Under the pieces are notes generated by a model. It saw nothing but the letters and a program-made list of their open reading frames with translations. It was not told the origin of the DNA and ran no database searches. The translations under genes and the position numbers were made by a program. 64,000 bases of DNA. It comes from Scatomorpha sp964367935 (GTDB lineage Bacteria > Bacillota > Clostridia > Oscillospirales > Oscillospiraceae). The DNA is taken from assembly GCA_964367935.1 (NCBI GenBank), contig CAYIYZ010000004.1, forward strand, positions 146,361 through 210,360. Direction: 5' to 3'. Shown here in pieces: positions 57,348 to 64,000 of this stretch (position 1 is its first letter; each line of letters begins with the position of its first letter).

Positions 57348-58469
57348 ATGAACAAACGAAGTGCTAAAGTCAGGCGTGTGAATTTACCTAAGGACAGGCG
57401 CATAATCGCCATTTCAGATATACACGGAAACTTAGGGCATTTGCAGGCATTACTCGCTAAATGTAATTTTAACAAGAACGACATCCTCGTTATCGTGGGT
57501 GATATGCTCGAAAAGGGTGCTGACAGTCTCTCCACCCTACGCTACATCATGGAGCTTTCACGTACGCATACGGTATACACCGTCATGGGTAATTGCGATG
57601 AGTGGAATCGTTCAATCCAGCTCACCATCTCAGGTGAGCGTGATTATTTGCGCTTTTATCTCAATGAGGACAAGTATGGGCGAGTGGGTCTGCTCTCTCA
57701 GATGTGTCGTGAACTTGGGATTAGCATTTCTATTGACATGGATATAATCCAAATGACGGAGATGCTCTCGGAGCATTTTTACGAAGAGTTCGCCTTTTTG
57801 GACGACACTCCGCATGTGCTTGATTGTGAAAAACTCCTTTTCGTACACGGTGGCCCATTAGAGGGCACGCCCGAGACGTGGGATGCTTGGCGTTGTATGA
57901 AAAACGATAGGTTTCTCGATAGAAACAGAAGTTTTGATAATTGGGTGATAGTGGGACATTGGCCTGTGGTTCTCTACGGTAGTGACAGGGTTTGTGCTAA
58001 TCCCGTAATAGAGCGTGAGCGTAAGATAGCAAGTATAGATGGTGGTTGCGCCTTAAAGGACGATGGGCAGCTAAATGCGCTCATTATCCCTCATATTGAC
58101 AGTGACAATTTTAGTTTCCTTTCCTATGATGAATTGCCGAAGGCACGGGTGCTCAGCACACAAGAGGGCTCGGAGCAAAGCGCTTATTTTCGCTTTGGTG
58201 ACAATATAGTTGAGGTGCTAAAAAGCGGTGAGGAGTTTTCATACTGTCGGCATGTCCGCACACGCTATGAAATGTATATACTTACAAAGTACCTGCGTCA
58301 AACTCGTAAAGGTTTGACTATATGCAATGACTGCACCGATTATGTGCTGCCCTTACAGGCAGGAGCTACGGTGTCTGTCATGGAGCGTACGAGTCGTGGC
58401 TACTTTGTAAAGCATGAAGGTACCAGTGGTTGGTACTTCGGAGAGATAGAGGATATAGATGAGAATTGA
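57348..58469 (+). CDS. Metallophosphoesterase with C-terminal SH3-like domain
   Basis: 373 residues. The calcineurin-like core has ISDIHGNLGHLQALL (D-x-H), IVGDMLEKG (G-D), VMGNCDEW (GN-x-D variant of GNHD/E), LFVHGGP and VGHWPV, so the metal ligands are kept. The last ~55 residues (LQAGATVSVMERTSRGYFVKHEGTSGWYFGEIEDI) resemble a bacterial SH3 domain. It could be a protein phosphatase or nucleotide polyphosphatase of the PPP type. The start lies 3 bases after the previous stop; no clear ribosome site. Confidence 0.88.
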   Translation: MNKRSAKVRRVNLPKDRRIIAISDIHGNLGHLQALLAKCNFNKNDILVIVGDMLEKGADSLSTLRYIMELSRTHTVYTVMGNCDEWNRSIQLTISGERDYLRFYLNEDKYGRVGLLSQMCRELGISISIDMDIIQMTEMLSEHFYEEFAFLDDTPHVLDCEKLLFVHGGPLEGTPETWDAWRCMKNDRFLDRNRSFDNWVIVGHWPVVLYGSDRVCANPVIERERKIASIDGGCALKDDGQLNALIIPHIDSDNFSFLSYDELPKARVLSTQEGSEQSAYFRFGDNIVEVLKSGEEFSYCRHVRTRYEMYILTKYLRQTRKGLTICNDCTDYVLPLQAGATVSVMERTSRGYFVKHEGTSGWYFGEIEDIDEN

Positions 58470-60276
58470 TGAATTTTTACCGGTAACACGCAGCGAGATG
58501 CAAGAGCGTGGTTGGTGGTGGTATGACTTTTTACTTGTGACAGGCGATGCCTATGTAGATCACCCGAGTTTCGGCACGGCTGTAATAGGCAGGGTGCTTG
58601 AGGCGGCGGGCTATCGTGTCGCTGTGCTGGCGCAACCGCCTTGGCAGGATGCGGAGGCTTTTAAGGACATGGGTAAGCCCCGTTTGGGTGTTATGATAGG
58701 CGCCGGCAACTTAGACTCCATGGTGGCGCATTACTCGGCGGCAAAGCACAGGCGCAGTGAGGATTTTTACTCGCCGGCTAAGAAAGCGGGACTTCGACCG
58801 GACCGTGCAGTTATTGTGTATTCTAACAGGGCACGTGAGGCTTTTGGCCCCGATATGCCCATTATCATTGGCTCTTTAGAGGCAAGTTTGCGACGCTTTG
58901 CGCATTACGATTACTGGGACGACGCTGTTCGCCGCAGTGTCATTTTCGATGCTCGTGCCGATATGCTTACCTACGGCATGGGTGAGTATGCTACACTTAA
59001 AATAGCGGAGCTGCTGAAAAAGAAAGTGCCCGTCTCCGAGATTTGCGAGGTGCGGGGCACGGCGTATATAGCCTCGGAGGCACCGACGGACGCTGTTTTA
59101 CTGCCAGCTTATGAGACGGTGAAAGAGAGTGTGCGTGAGTATGCTCGCGCAACTAACATTGAATACACGGAGCATGACGCTGTGAGGGGGCGTGTGCTTG
59201 CACAGGCGCACGGTGGGCGTTACCTTGTCGTAAATCCGCCTGCCATGCCACTTAGTACCGCTGAGTTTGACCGTGTATCGGAACTTCCCTATACACGTGA
59301 GATACACCCCATGTATAAGGATATTGGGCATGTGCCCGCCATAGATGAGGTGCGTTTTTCCGTCATACACAATAGAGGCTGTTTCGGTGCTTGTAACTTC
59401 TGTGCACTTGCTTTCCATCAGGGTCGCATGATATCCAGTCGCAGTCACGAGAGCGTTGTGCGTGAAGTTGCGCAAATGACGAAGCATCCTGAGTGGAAGG
59501 GTTATGTATCTGATGTTGGCGGCCCTACCGCGAACTTTAGACACAACGCCTGTGAGAAGCAGGAAAAAGAGGGCCTATGTTCGGATAGAGCCTGTTTAGG
59601 CACGAAGTCATGTCCGAACGTGGACGCCGATCATTCGGATTATTTAAATCTCTTGCGTAAGCTCAGGTCTATAGACGGTGTAAAAAAGGTGTTTGTGCGT
59701 AGTGGCATACGTTATGACTACATGCTGCTTGACAGAAAAGGCGAGTTTTTTGCTGAGTTGGTACGTCACCATATCTCAGGGCAGCTTAAGGTTGCGCCCG
59801 AACATTGTATAGACTCAGTGCTCTCTTATATGGACAAGCCCAATATAGGCATTTATGAGCGCTTTATGGAAAAGTATAAGAACCTTAACTCACGCTATGA
59901 CAAGGAGCAATACCTTGTGCCCTATTTAATGAGCAGCCATCCCGGCAGTACGCTGAGGGACGCTGTGGAGCTTGCCGAGTACTTACACAAGCGTGGACTG
60001 CGTCCTGAGCAGGTGCAGGACTTTTATCCGACCCCCGGCACTATCTCCACCTGTATGTACCATACGGGTATAGACCCTCGAAATATGTCGGAGGTCTATG
60101 TAGCGAGGACAGCGCATGAAAAGGCTATGCAGAGGGCTCTGTTGCAGTTTAGAAATCCCAAGAATCGTAGATTGATTATAGAAGCTCTGAAGCTTGCGGA
60201 ACGCACAGACCTCATAGGTTTTAATAAAAACTGTATAGTACGACCTTCCGACAGGAAGAAGAGGCGTCCTAAATGA
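58459..60276 (+). CDS. ygiQ: YgiQ-family radical SAM protein
   Basis: 605 residues. The N-terminal UPF0313 domain is FLPVTRSEMQERGWWWYDFLLVTGDAYVDHPSFGTAVIGR, and the radical SAM cluster motif is CFGACNFC near residue 310. A second cysteine patch (CEKQEKEGLCSDRACLGTKSC) is typical of YgiQ. The function is unknown; a modifying role is supposed. It overlaps the phosphoesterase gene by 11 bases and DUF1294 by 4. Confidence 0.95.
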   Translation: MRIDEFLPVTRSEMQERGWWWYDFLLVTGDAYVDHPSFGTAVIGRVLEAAGYRVAVLAQPPWQDAEAFKDMGKPRLGVMIGAGNLDSMVAHYSAAKHRRSEDFYSPAKKAGLRPDRAVIVYSNRAREAFGPDMPIIIGSLEASLRRFAHYDYWDDAVRRSVIFDARADMLTYGMGEYATLKIAELLKKKVPVSEICEVRGTAYIASEAPTDAVLLPAYETVKESVREYARATNIEYTEHDAVRGRVLAQAHGGRYLVVNPPAMPLSTAEFDRVSELPYTREIHPMYKDIGHVPAIDEVRFSVIHNRGCFGACNFCALAFHQGRMISSRSHESVVREVAQMTKHPEWKGYVSDVGGPTANFRHNACEKQEKEGLCSDRACLGTKSCPNVDADHSDYLNLLRKLRSIDGVKKVFVRSGIRYDYMLLDRKGEFFAELVRHHISGQLKVAPEHCIDSVLSYMDKPNIGIYERFMEKYKNLNSRYDKEQYLVPYLMSSHPGSTLRDAVELAEYLHKRGLRPEQVQDFYPTPGTISTCMYHTGIDPRNMSEVYVARTAHEKAMQRALLQFRNPKNRRLIIEALKLAERTDLIGFNKNCIVRPSDRKKRRPK

Positions 60277-60566
60277 TAGTTCTCGAGTATGTTCTATACA
60301 CTTACATCATCGCTGTAAATATTTACGGCTTCTTTCTTATGTGTGACGATAAAAACCGTGCCATTAAGAATAAGCGGCGCACTCCCGAGCGCAAGCTTCT
60401 TACCGTCGCTATCATTGGCGGTGCCGCCGGCACACTTTTGGGCATGAAGCTTGCACGACACAAGACCTTACACAAAAAGTTTAGTGTTGGTGTTCCCCTG
60501 CTTTTGCTAGTCCAGTACGTCGTTTTTTGGCTCATTAACCGCTACTTACTGCTAATTTTGATATAA
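60273..60566 (+). CDS. DUF1294-family membrane protein
   Basis: 97 residues and three to four hydrophobic segments. DDKNRAIKNKRRTPERKLLTVAIIGGAAGTLLGMKLARHKTLHKKFSVGVPLLL is the conserved DUF1294 block with H-K-T-x-H-x-K-F. Function unknown. Last gene of the glycosyltransferase operon, overlapping ygiQ by ATGA. Confidence 0.93.
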   Translation: MIVLEYVLYTYIIAVNIYGFFLMCDDKNRAIKNKRRTPERKLLTVAIIGGAAGTLLGMKLARHKTLHKKFSVGVPLLLLVQYVVFWLINRYLLLILI

Positions 60567-60679
60567 AACTGTTAATTTTCTAACTGTATTTTACTAGATT
60601 TTTTAAGACAAGTGTGTTATGATACTTGTTAACGTGTATACTTTACTAAATATAAATTCTCGAGAGTGGTGTATTAGGT

Positions 60680-61345
60680 TTGAAACAGATTAAAGTATCC
60701 AATAATGTAATAAGGCGTTTACCGAGGTATCTACGCAAACTCGATGAGCTCAAGGCCTTCGGGATAGAGCGTATATCTTCGGGTGAGCTCGGCCGCCAAA
60801 TGGGCTTAACTTCTTCGCAGATACGTCAGGATTTCAGCTGCTTTGGTGAGTTCGGTCAGCAGGGCTACGGCTATAATGTTGTCGCTTTGCGTACTGAGAT
60901 TGCTGAGATTTTGGGCACTACACGTAACTATTCCGTTATACTCGTGGGAGTGGGTAACATCGGACGTGCTCTTATTGACAACTTCTGCTTCGAGCAGTAC
61001 GGTTTTCATATGATAGCCGCTTACGATGTCCGTCCTGATCTTATAGGTACGACCATTGGCGGCATCAAAGTAAACGATATATCCGATTTGCCTCGTGCTT
61101 TCGATAACAGGGATGTTGAAGTTGCTGTACTTTCTGTCCCTAAGAGCATGGCAAACACTGTTGCTGACGATATTGTGCGCCTTGGTGTCCGTGCTATATG
61201 GAATTTTACTAATGTCGAGCTTAAGCTTGATGATTCTGATGTCGTTGTTGAGAATGTCCATTTTTCGGACAGTCTGCTCGCTTTGGGTTATTACCTTACA
61301 GATACCATTGAGCGTGCGGATAGCGAGTCGGCAGGCGACAAGTAA
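60680..61345 (+). CDS. rex: Redox-sensing transcriptional repressor Rex
   Basis: 221 residues starting at TTG. The winged helix (RRLPRYLRKLDELKAFGIERISSGELGRQMGLTSSQIRQDFSCFGEFGQQGYGYNV) precedes the NAD(H) Rossmann domain (ILVGVGNIGRALIDN). Rex leaves DNA when NADH rises and thereby derepresses fermentation genes. TTGTTAAC at about 60628 resembles half of a Rex operator (TTGTTAA-N4-TTAACAA), which hints at self-control but the second half is missing. It is followed at 17 bases by the SLH gene. Confidence 0.96.
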   Translation: MKQIKVSNNVIRRLPRYLRKLDELKAFGIERISSGELGRQMGLTSSQIRQDFSCFGEFGQQGYGYNVVALRTEIAEILGTTRNYSVILVGVGNIGRALIDNFCFEQYGFHMIAAYDVRPDLIGTTIGGIKVNDISDLPRAFDNRDVEVAVLSVPKSMANTVADDIVRLGVRAIWNFTNVELKLDDSDVVVENVHFSDSLLALGYYLTDTIERADSESAGDK

Positions 61346-61362
61346 TAAGTTAGGAGACAGCC

Positions 61363-62421
61363 TTGACTATGAAAAGACTGTTAAGCGTAGTTTTGGCCTG
61401 TGCTGTACTGTTATCAGTGAATGTGCCCACGGTTTCGGCTGCCGGCACATCTGAAGATCCTTTAGCATCATTGAGCTTCGTCTCCGATTGGGCCGAGGCT
61501 TTTTTGACTGCTCAGATAGAGTCGGCAAAGGCGAGCTTGCAAAATTATTTTGATATGGCACTAGTCAATTCACTTGCTGTAGTTGCACGTGGTGTAGGTT
61601 CGGAGCTTGTAACTATGCCGGCCGGCTCGGCCTTAAAGGTCAGCACAGGCTCATCTGTCATGTTGATGGACGGCGTTGGTACTATGTCTGTGCTTTCAGG
61701 TGAGATTGTTAACGTGAGTAGTGGTGTTGTTGCGCAGAGCGGTAGTCTAAACCCTTATGAGCGCTATATAGTTTGTGAGAACTCTGAAGTAACCGTATCT
61801 TTCAGTGAAGCTGGGTCTCTTGTTGTCGATGGCTATTATGAAAAGCTCACTACAGGTGAGATATTCACTGATGTCCTTCATTCCGATTGGTTTTATGACG
61901 ATGTTTATACTGCAGTCGGCTTAGGGCTCGTCGATGGAATGACTCCGACTACCTATATGCCTAACGGCAACTTAACTTTCGGACAAGCTGTAAAGCTTGC
62001 CGCCGGAATGCACGAAATTTATCACACCGGCGAAATGACCTTAAGCGGAGAGGGCGAGTTTTGGTATATGCCCTATGCCGAGTATGCCTTGGCTGAGGGA
62101 ATCATAGCAGAGCATTTTGAGGACTATAACGAGACCATTACGAGGCTAGACTTTGTCCACATTTTCTATATGGCTTTGCCGGCCGATGAATATGTAACGA
62201 TAAATGATATTGCAGATGGCTTCATTCCGGACACTGTCGAGTCCGATATGTACGGCACAGAGATTTATACTATGTATAGAGCGGGCATTCTCGGCGGATA
62301 CAGCGATACTGAAGGTTTCGAGGATCATGCCTTTGGCTCAGATACAAATATAAGGCGTAGTGAGGTTGCTGCCATCTTGACTCGTATGATGGATGCCGAT
62401 GCACGTCTCTCTTTTGAGTGA
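61363..62421 (+). CDS. SLH-domain surface protein
   Basis: 352 residues from a TTG with AGGAG 6 bases ahead. A signal peptide (KRLLSVVLACAVLLSVNVPT, cleavage near VSA-AG) is followed by a helical stretch and a beta-rich part (~80-165: MPAGSALKVSTGSSVMLMDG and repeats) that resembles FecR-like or other barrel domains. Residues ~168-350 hold three SLH-like units (FTDVLHSDWFYDDVYTAVGLGLVDGMTPTTYMPNGNLTFGQAVKLAA, and two more). It would be anchored to a pyruvylated wall polymer made with CsaB. Cotranscribed with rex. Confidence 0.88.
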   Translation: MTMKRLLSVVLACAVLLSVNVPTVSAAGTSEDPLASLSFVSDWAEAFLTAQIESAKASLQNYFDMALVNSLAVVARGVGSELVTMPAGSALKVSTGSSVMLMDGVGTMSVLSGEIVNVSSGVVAQSGSLNPYERYIVCENSEVTVSFSEAGSLVVDGYYEKLTTGEIFTDVLHSDWFYDDVYTAVGLGLVDGMTPTTYMPNGNLTFGQAVKLAAGMHEIYHTGEMTLSGEGEFWYMPYAEYALAEGIIAEHFEDYNETITRLDFVHIFYMALPADEYVTINDIADGFIPDTVESDMYGTEIYTMYRAGILGGYSDTEGFEDHAFGSDTNIRRSEVAAILTRMMDADARLSFE

Positions 62422-62489
62422 TCCTTAGCACTAAAGTATAATTTTATGCCCTGCCCATGAGGGCAGGGCTTTTATTTGGAGGTTGTTTT

Positions 62490-63860
62490 ATGTCCGATAC
62501 AATAGCGGCAATTGCTACGGGAAATATCGTTACTGCTATAGGTATAATTAGAATGTCTGGAACAGATGCTCTATCTATAATAGATAGGGTATTCAGGCCG
62601 AAAGTCAGACGAGCTATGAGTACCTTTGAAGATAGACAGCTTGTGTATGGAGCTGTGTGTGAGCAAAACGGTGAGGTACTCGATTTCTGCCTTTGTACTA
62701 TAAGTAGGGCACCACACAGTTACACGGGTGAGAACACTGCTGAGCTGCAGTGCCACGGTTCTCCGGCTGTACTTAGACGCATTCTAGAGCTGCTCATGGA
62801 ACACGGCGCACGTTCTGCTGAGCCGGGCGAGTTTACTAAGCGTGCATTTCTAAATGGCTGCTTGGACCTCACACAGGCAGAAGCGGTAATTGACTTAATT
62901 GAAGCAGACACTATAGAGATGGCTAGAAACGCTGCAGCACAGCTCGGTGGCGCTGTCACTCGTAAGACGCAGTCTGTCTATGACAGTCTATCAGAGATAA
63001 GCAGCCACTACCATGCTGTGCTTGACTACCCTGACGAGGATATTGATGAGTTCAGGCTGTCTGATTATGTCAATAGCATGGATTCTGCTCTTAGTGAGTT
63101 GAGCAAGTTGCTCAGCACATTTGAGCGAGGTAAGCTCATGAAGGATGGCATCAGCACTGCTATAGTAGGAAAGCCAAATGTCGGTAAATCATCATTGCTC
63201 AACGCACTTTTGGGATATGATAGAGCAATTGTCACGGACATGGCGGGCACCACAAGAGACACTATAGAAGAGCGCTTGCGAATTGGCGAGCTAACACTAC
63301 GGCTCACAGATACAGCCGGTCTGCGGCAAACAGAATCTGTAGTTGAGACGATGGGCATAGAGCGTTCAAGACAGGCTGCACTTGCGGCCGAGCTGGTCAT
63401 AGCAGTGTTTGACAGGTCGGAGGATCTCAGCCAAGAAGACGAAGCGGCAATAGAACTTGCAATGAGTGCAAAAAATAAGCTCGCGGTCATAAACAAGACT
63501 GACTTACTGTCCGCTTGGGACTCAAGCATTCTAATCGAAAAAGGTTTCACACTTGTTGTAGAGATATCGAGTAAAAGTGGCGAGGGACTCAAAGCGCTTG
63601 AAAGCACAATCAGTAAAATGTATCCCACTCCCAGTGTACCGGTCGGCGAGATCTTGACCAATGTTCGCCAGGCAGACATAGTCAGCCGAGCAAAAGCGAG
63701 TGTCGAATCTGCATTTACGGCCATGAGAGCAGGCTACACACCTGACATCGTGTTGACAGAAACCGAGCAAGCAATGCACAGCTTGGGAGCTCTTTTAGGG
63801 CGCAGCGTAGGCGAAGACATAGCGCATGGAATATTCTCACGATTTTGCGTTGGCAAATAA
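62490..63860 (+). CDS. mnmE: tRNA modification GTPase MnmE
   Basis: 456 residues from the ATG at 62490, with GGAGG 7 bases ahead. The N-terminal folate-binding domain (DTIAAIATGNIVTAIGIIRMSG; HSYTGENTAELQCHG) is followed by helices and the inserted G domain (VGKPNVGKSSLLNALLGYDRAIVTDMAGTTRDTIEE; DTAGLRQTE; NKTDL), ending in the catalytic C-x-G-K motif (FCVGK). With MnmG it makes cmnm5-uridine at the tRNA wobble position, using methylene-THF. Complete, with a terminator after it. Confidence 0.97.
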   Translation: MSDTIAAIATGNIVTAIGIIRMSGTDALSIIDRVFRPKVRRAMSTFEDRQLVYGAVCEQNGEVLDFCLCTISRAPHSYTGENTAELQCHGSPAVLRRILELLMEHGARSAEPGEFTKRAFLNGCLDLTQAEAVIDLIEADTIEMARNAAAQLGGAVTRKTQSVYDSLSEISSHYHAVLDYPDEDIDEFRLSDYVNSMDSALSELSKLLSTFERGKLMKDGISTAIVGKPNVGKSSLLNALLGYDRAIVTDMAGTTRDTIEERLRIGELTLRLTDTAGLRQTESVVETMGIERSRQAALAAELVIAVFDRSEDLSQEDEAAIELAMSAKNKLAVINKTDLLSAWDSSILIEKGFTLVVEISSKSGEGLKALESTISKMYPTPSVPVGEILTNVRQADIVSRAKASVESAFTAMRAGYTPDIVLTETEQAMHSLGALLGRSVGEDIAHGIFSRFCVGK

Positions 63861-63863
63861 ATT

Positions 63864-63892
63864 AGAGAGCCCTTTCATAGGGCTCTCTTTTA
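63864..63892 (+). terminator. Terminator of mnmE
   Basis: AGAGAGCCC/GGGCTCTCT stem with loop TTTCATA, followed by TTTT. Confidence 0.88.
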
Positions 63893-63912
63893 AACGCATA
63901 ATTAAGGGTAAA

Positions 63913-63940
63913 GTAAAAGAGACTGCAAATGCAGTCTCTT
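63913..63940 (-). terminator. Terminator of the 5S rRNA (rRNA operon)
   Basis: A perfect 11-bp stem, AAGAGACTGCA/TGCAGTCTCTT. On the minus strand it is followed by TTTTAC, just 3' of the 5S rRNA end. Confidence 0.78.
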
Positions 63941-63945
63941 CACTT

Positions 63946-64000
63946 GTGTTGGCATTGACCTATCTTCCCGGCCCGTCTCCAGGCAAGTATTGTCGGCACG
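63946..64000 (-). rRNA. rrf: 5S ribosomal RNA, 3' part (continues off window)
   Basis: The minus strand reads CGTGCCGACAATACTTGCC, then TGGAGACGGGCCGGGAAGAT, then AGGTCAATGCCAACAC, matching the helix IV-V/loop E and 3' end of bacterial 5S rRNA (consensus ...ACTTG..TGGGAAAAT/GAGGTCG.TGCC..). The 5' half and any 23S/16S genes lie beyond 64000. The exact 3' end is estimated. Confidence 0.85.

Noticed and set aside
60600..60679. Full Rex operator before rex
   Set aside because: Only the TTGTTAA half is present; the expected second half TTAACAA is not at the right distance.

Overview
The window looks like the chromosome of an anaerobic, low-to-mid G+C member of the Bacillota, class Clostridia, probably an uncultured gut-type relative of the Oscillospiraceae/Ruminococcaceae. 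This is inferred from gene content: HemZ, Rex, AgcS, a NupOPQ-type transporter, SLH proteins with CsaB, a dgt-dnaG-rpoD string, an FchA/FolD/Fhs one-carbon operon, and an MsmK-type ATPase with the N-terminal insertion I associate with that group. There is no phage, no CRISPR array and no transposase. Most of the sequence is housekeeping, carried in long runs of overlapping genes with unusually structured intergenic repeats between them.

Left part (1-16.8 kb). A LysR regulator cut by the window edge precedes an FMN/FAD flavoprotein reductase with altered cofactor and active-site motifs. Everything from 16.77 kb back to 2.8 kb is then on the minus strand: hflX, yigZ, dgt, dnaG, rpoD, ppa, a MATE exporter, a phosphatidylserine decarboxylase whose start codon lies in a perfect hairpin, then fhs-fchA-folD and a folate-type ECF S component. 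The FolD has lost its catalytic lysine and sits beside FchA, which suggests the two reactions are split between the two proteins.

Middle part (16.9-44.5 kb). An orphan sugar-ABC ATPase and a Met-Glu-Val tRNA operon are followed by a perfect 145-bp tandem duplication that begins in the tRNA terminator. Next comes a four-gene operon (ferredoxin, NapH-like membrane protein, ArsR-type regulator with the SqrR/BigR cysteine pair, CoA-disulfide reductase-rhodanese) behind a near-consensus promoter with an inverted repeat over the -10. This looks like a persulfide-sensing and sulfur-redox unit. After an SLH protein, an AgcS symporter and tRNA-Gly comes a long minus-strand run: proB, proA, proC, pyruvate carboxylase, BirA, HemZ, a uridine-kinase-like protein and a flavodoxin-like protein. 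Another run holds a LexA-like self-cleaving repressor, nth, rarA and DUF951. Two copies of a 201-bp structured element lie at 34.7 and 39.1 kb. One supplies the C-terminal tail of ProB, and the other is flanked by a 29-bp duplication of a terminator hairpin.

Right part (44.6-64 kb). A MGMT-family protein, a nucleoside-type ABC transporter without its lipoprotein, BioY, MalQ, a tiny Cys-rich protein, a peroxiredoxin-like protein and DUF378 are followed by an isolated 32-codon membrane-peptide gene with its own consensus promoter and terminator. Divergent operons then carry CsaB with a PurN-like protein that lacks all three catalytic residues, and a glycosyltransferase, a histidine phosphatase-GNAT fusion, a metallophosphoesterase, YgiQ and DUF1294. 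Rex, a second SLH protein and MnmE follow. The right edge cuts into a 5S rRNA gene on the minus strand.

Shared themes are folate one-carbon flow, biotin use (pyc, birA, bioY), an S-layer anchoring chain (csaB, two SLH proteins, LCP), and sulfur/redox sensing (ArsR-type regulator, Rex). The strongest candidates for undescribed biology are the 201-bp covarying element, the 32-aa membrane-peptide unit and the persulfide-type operon.
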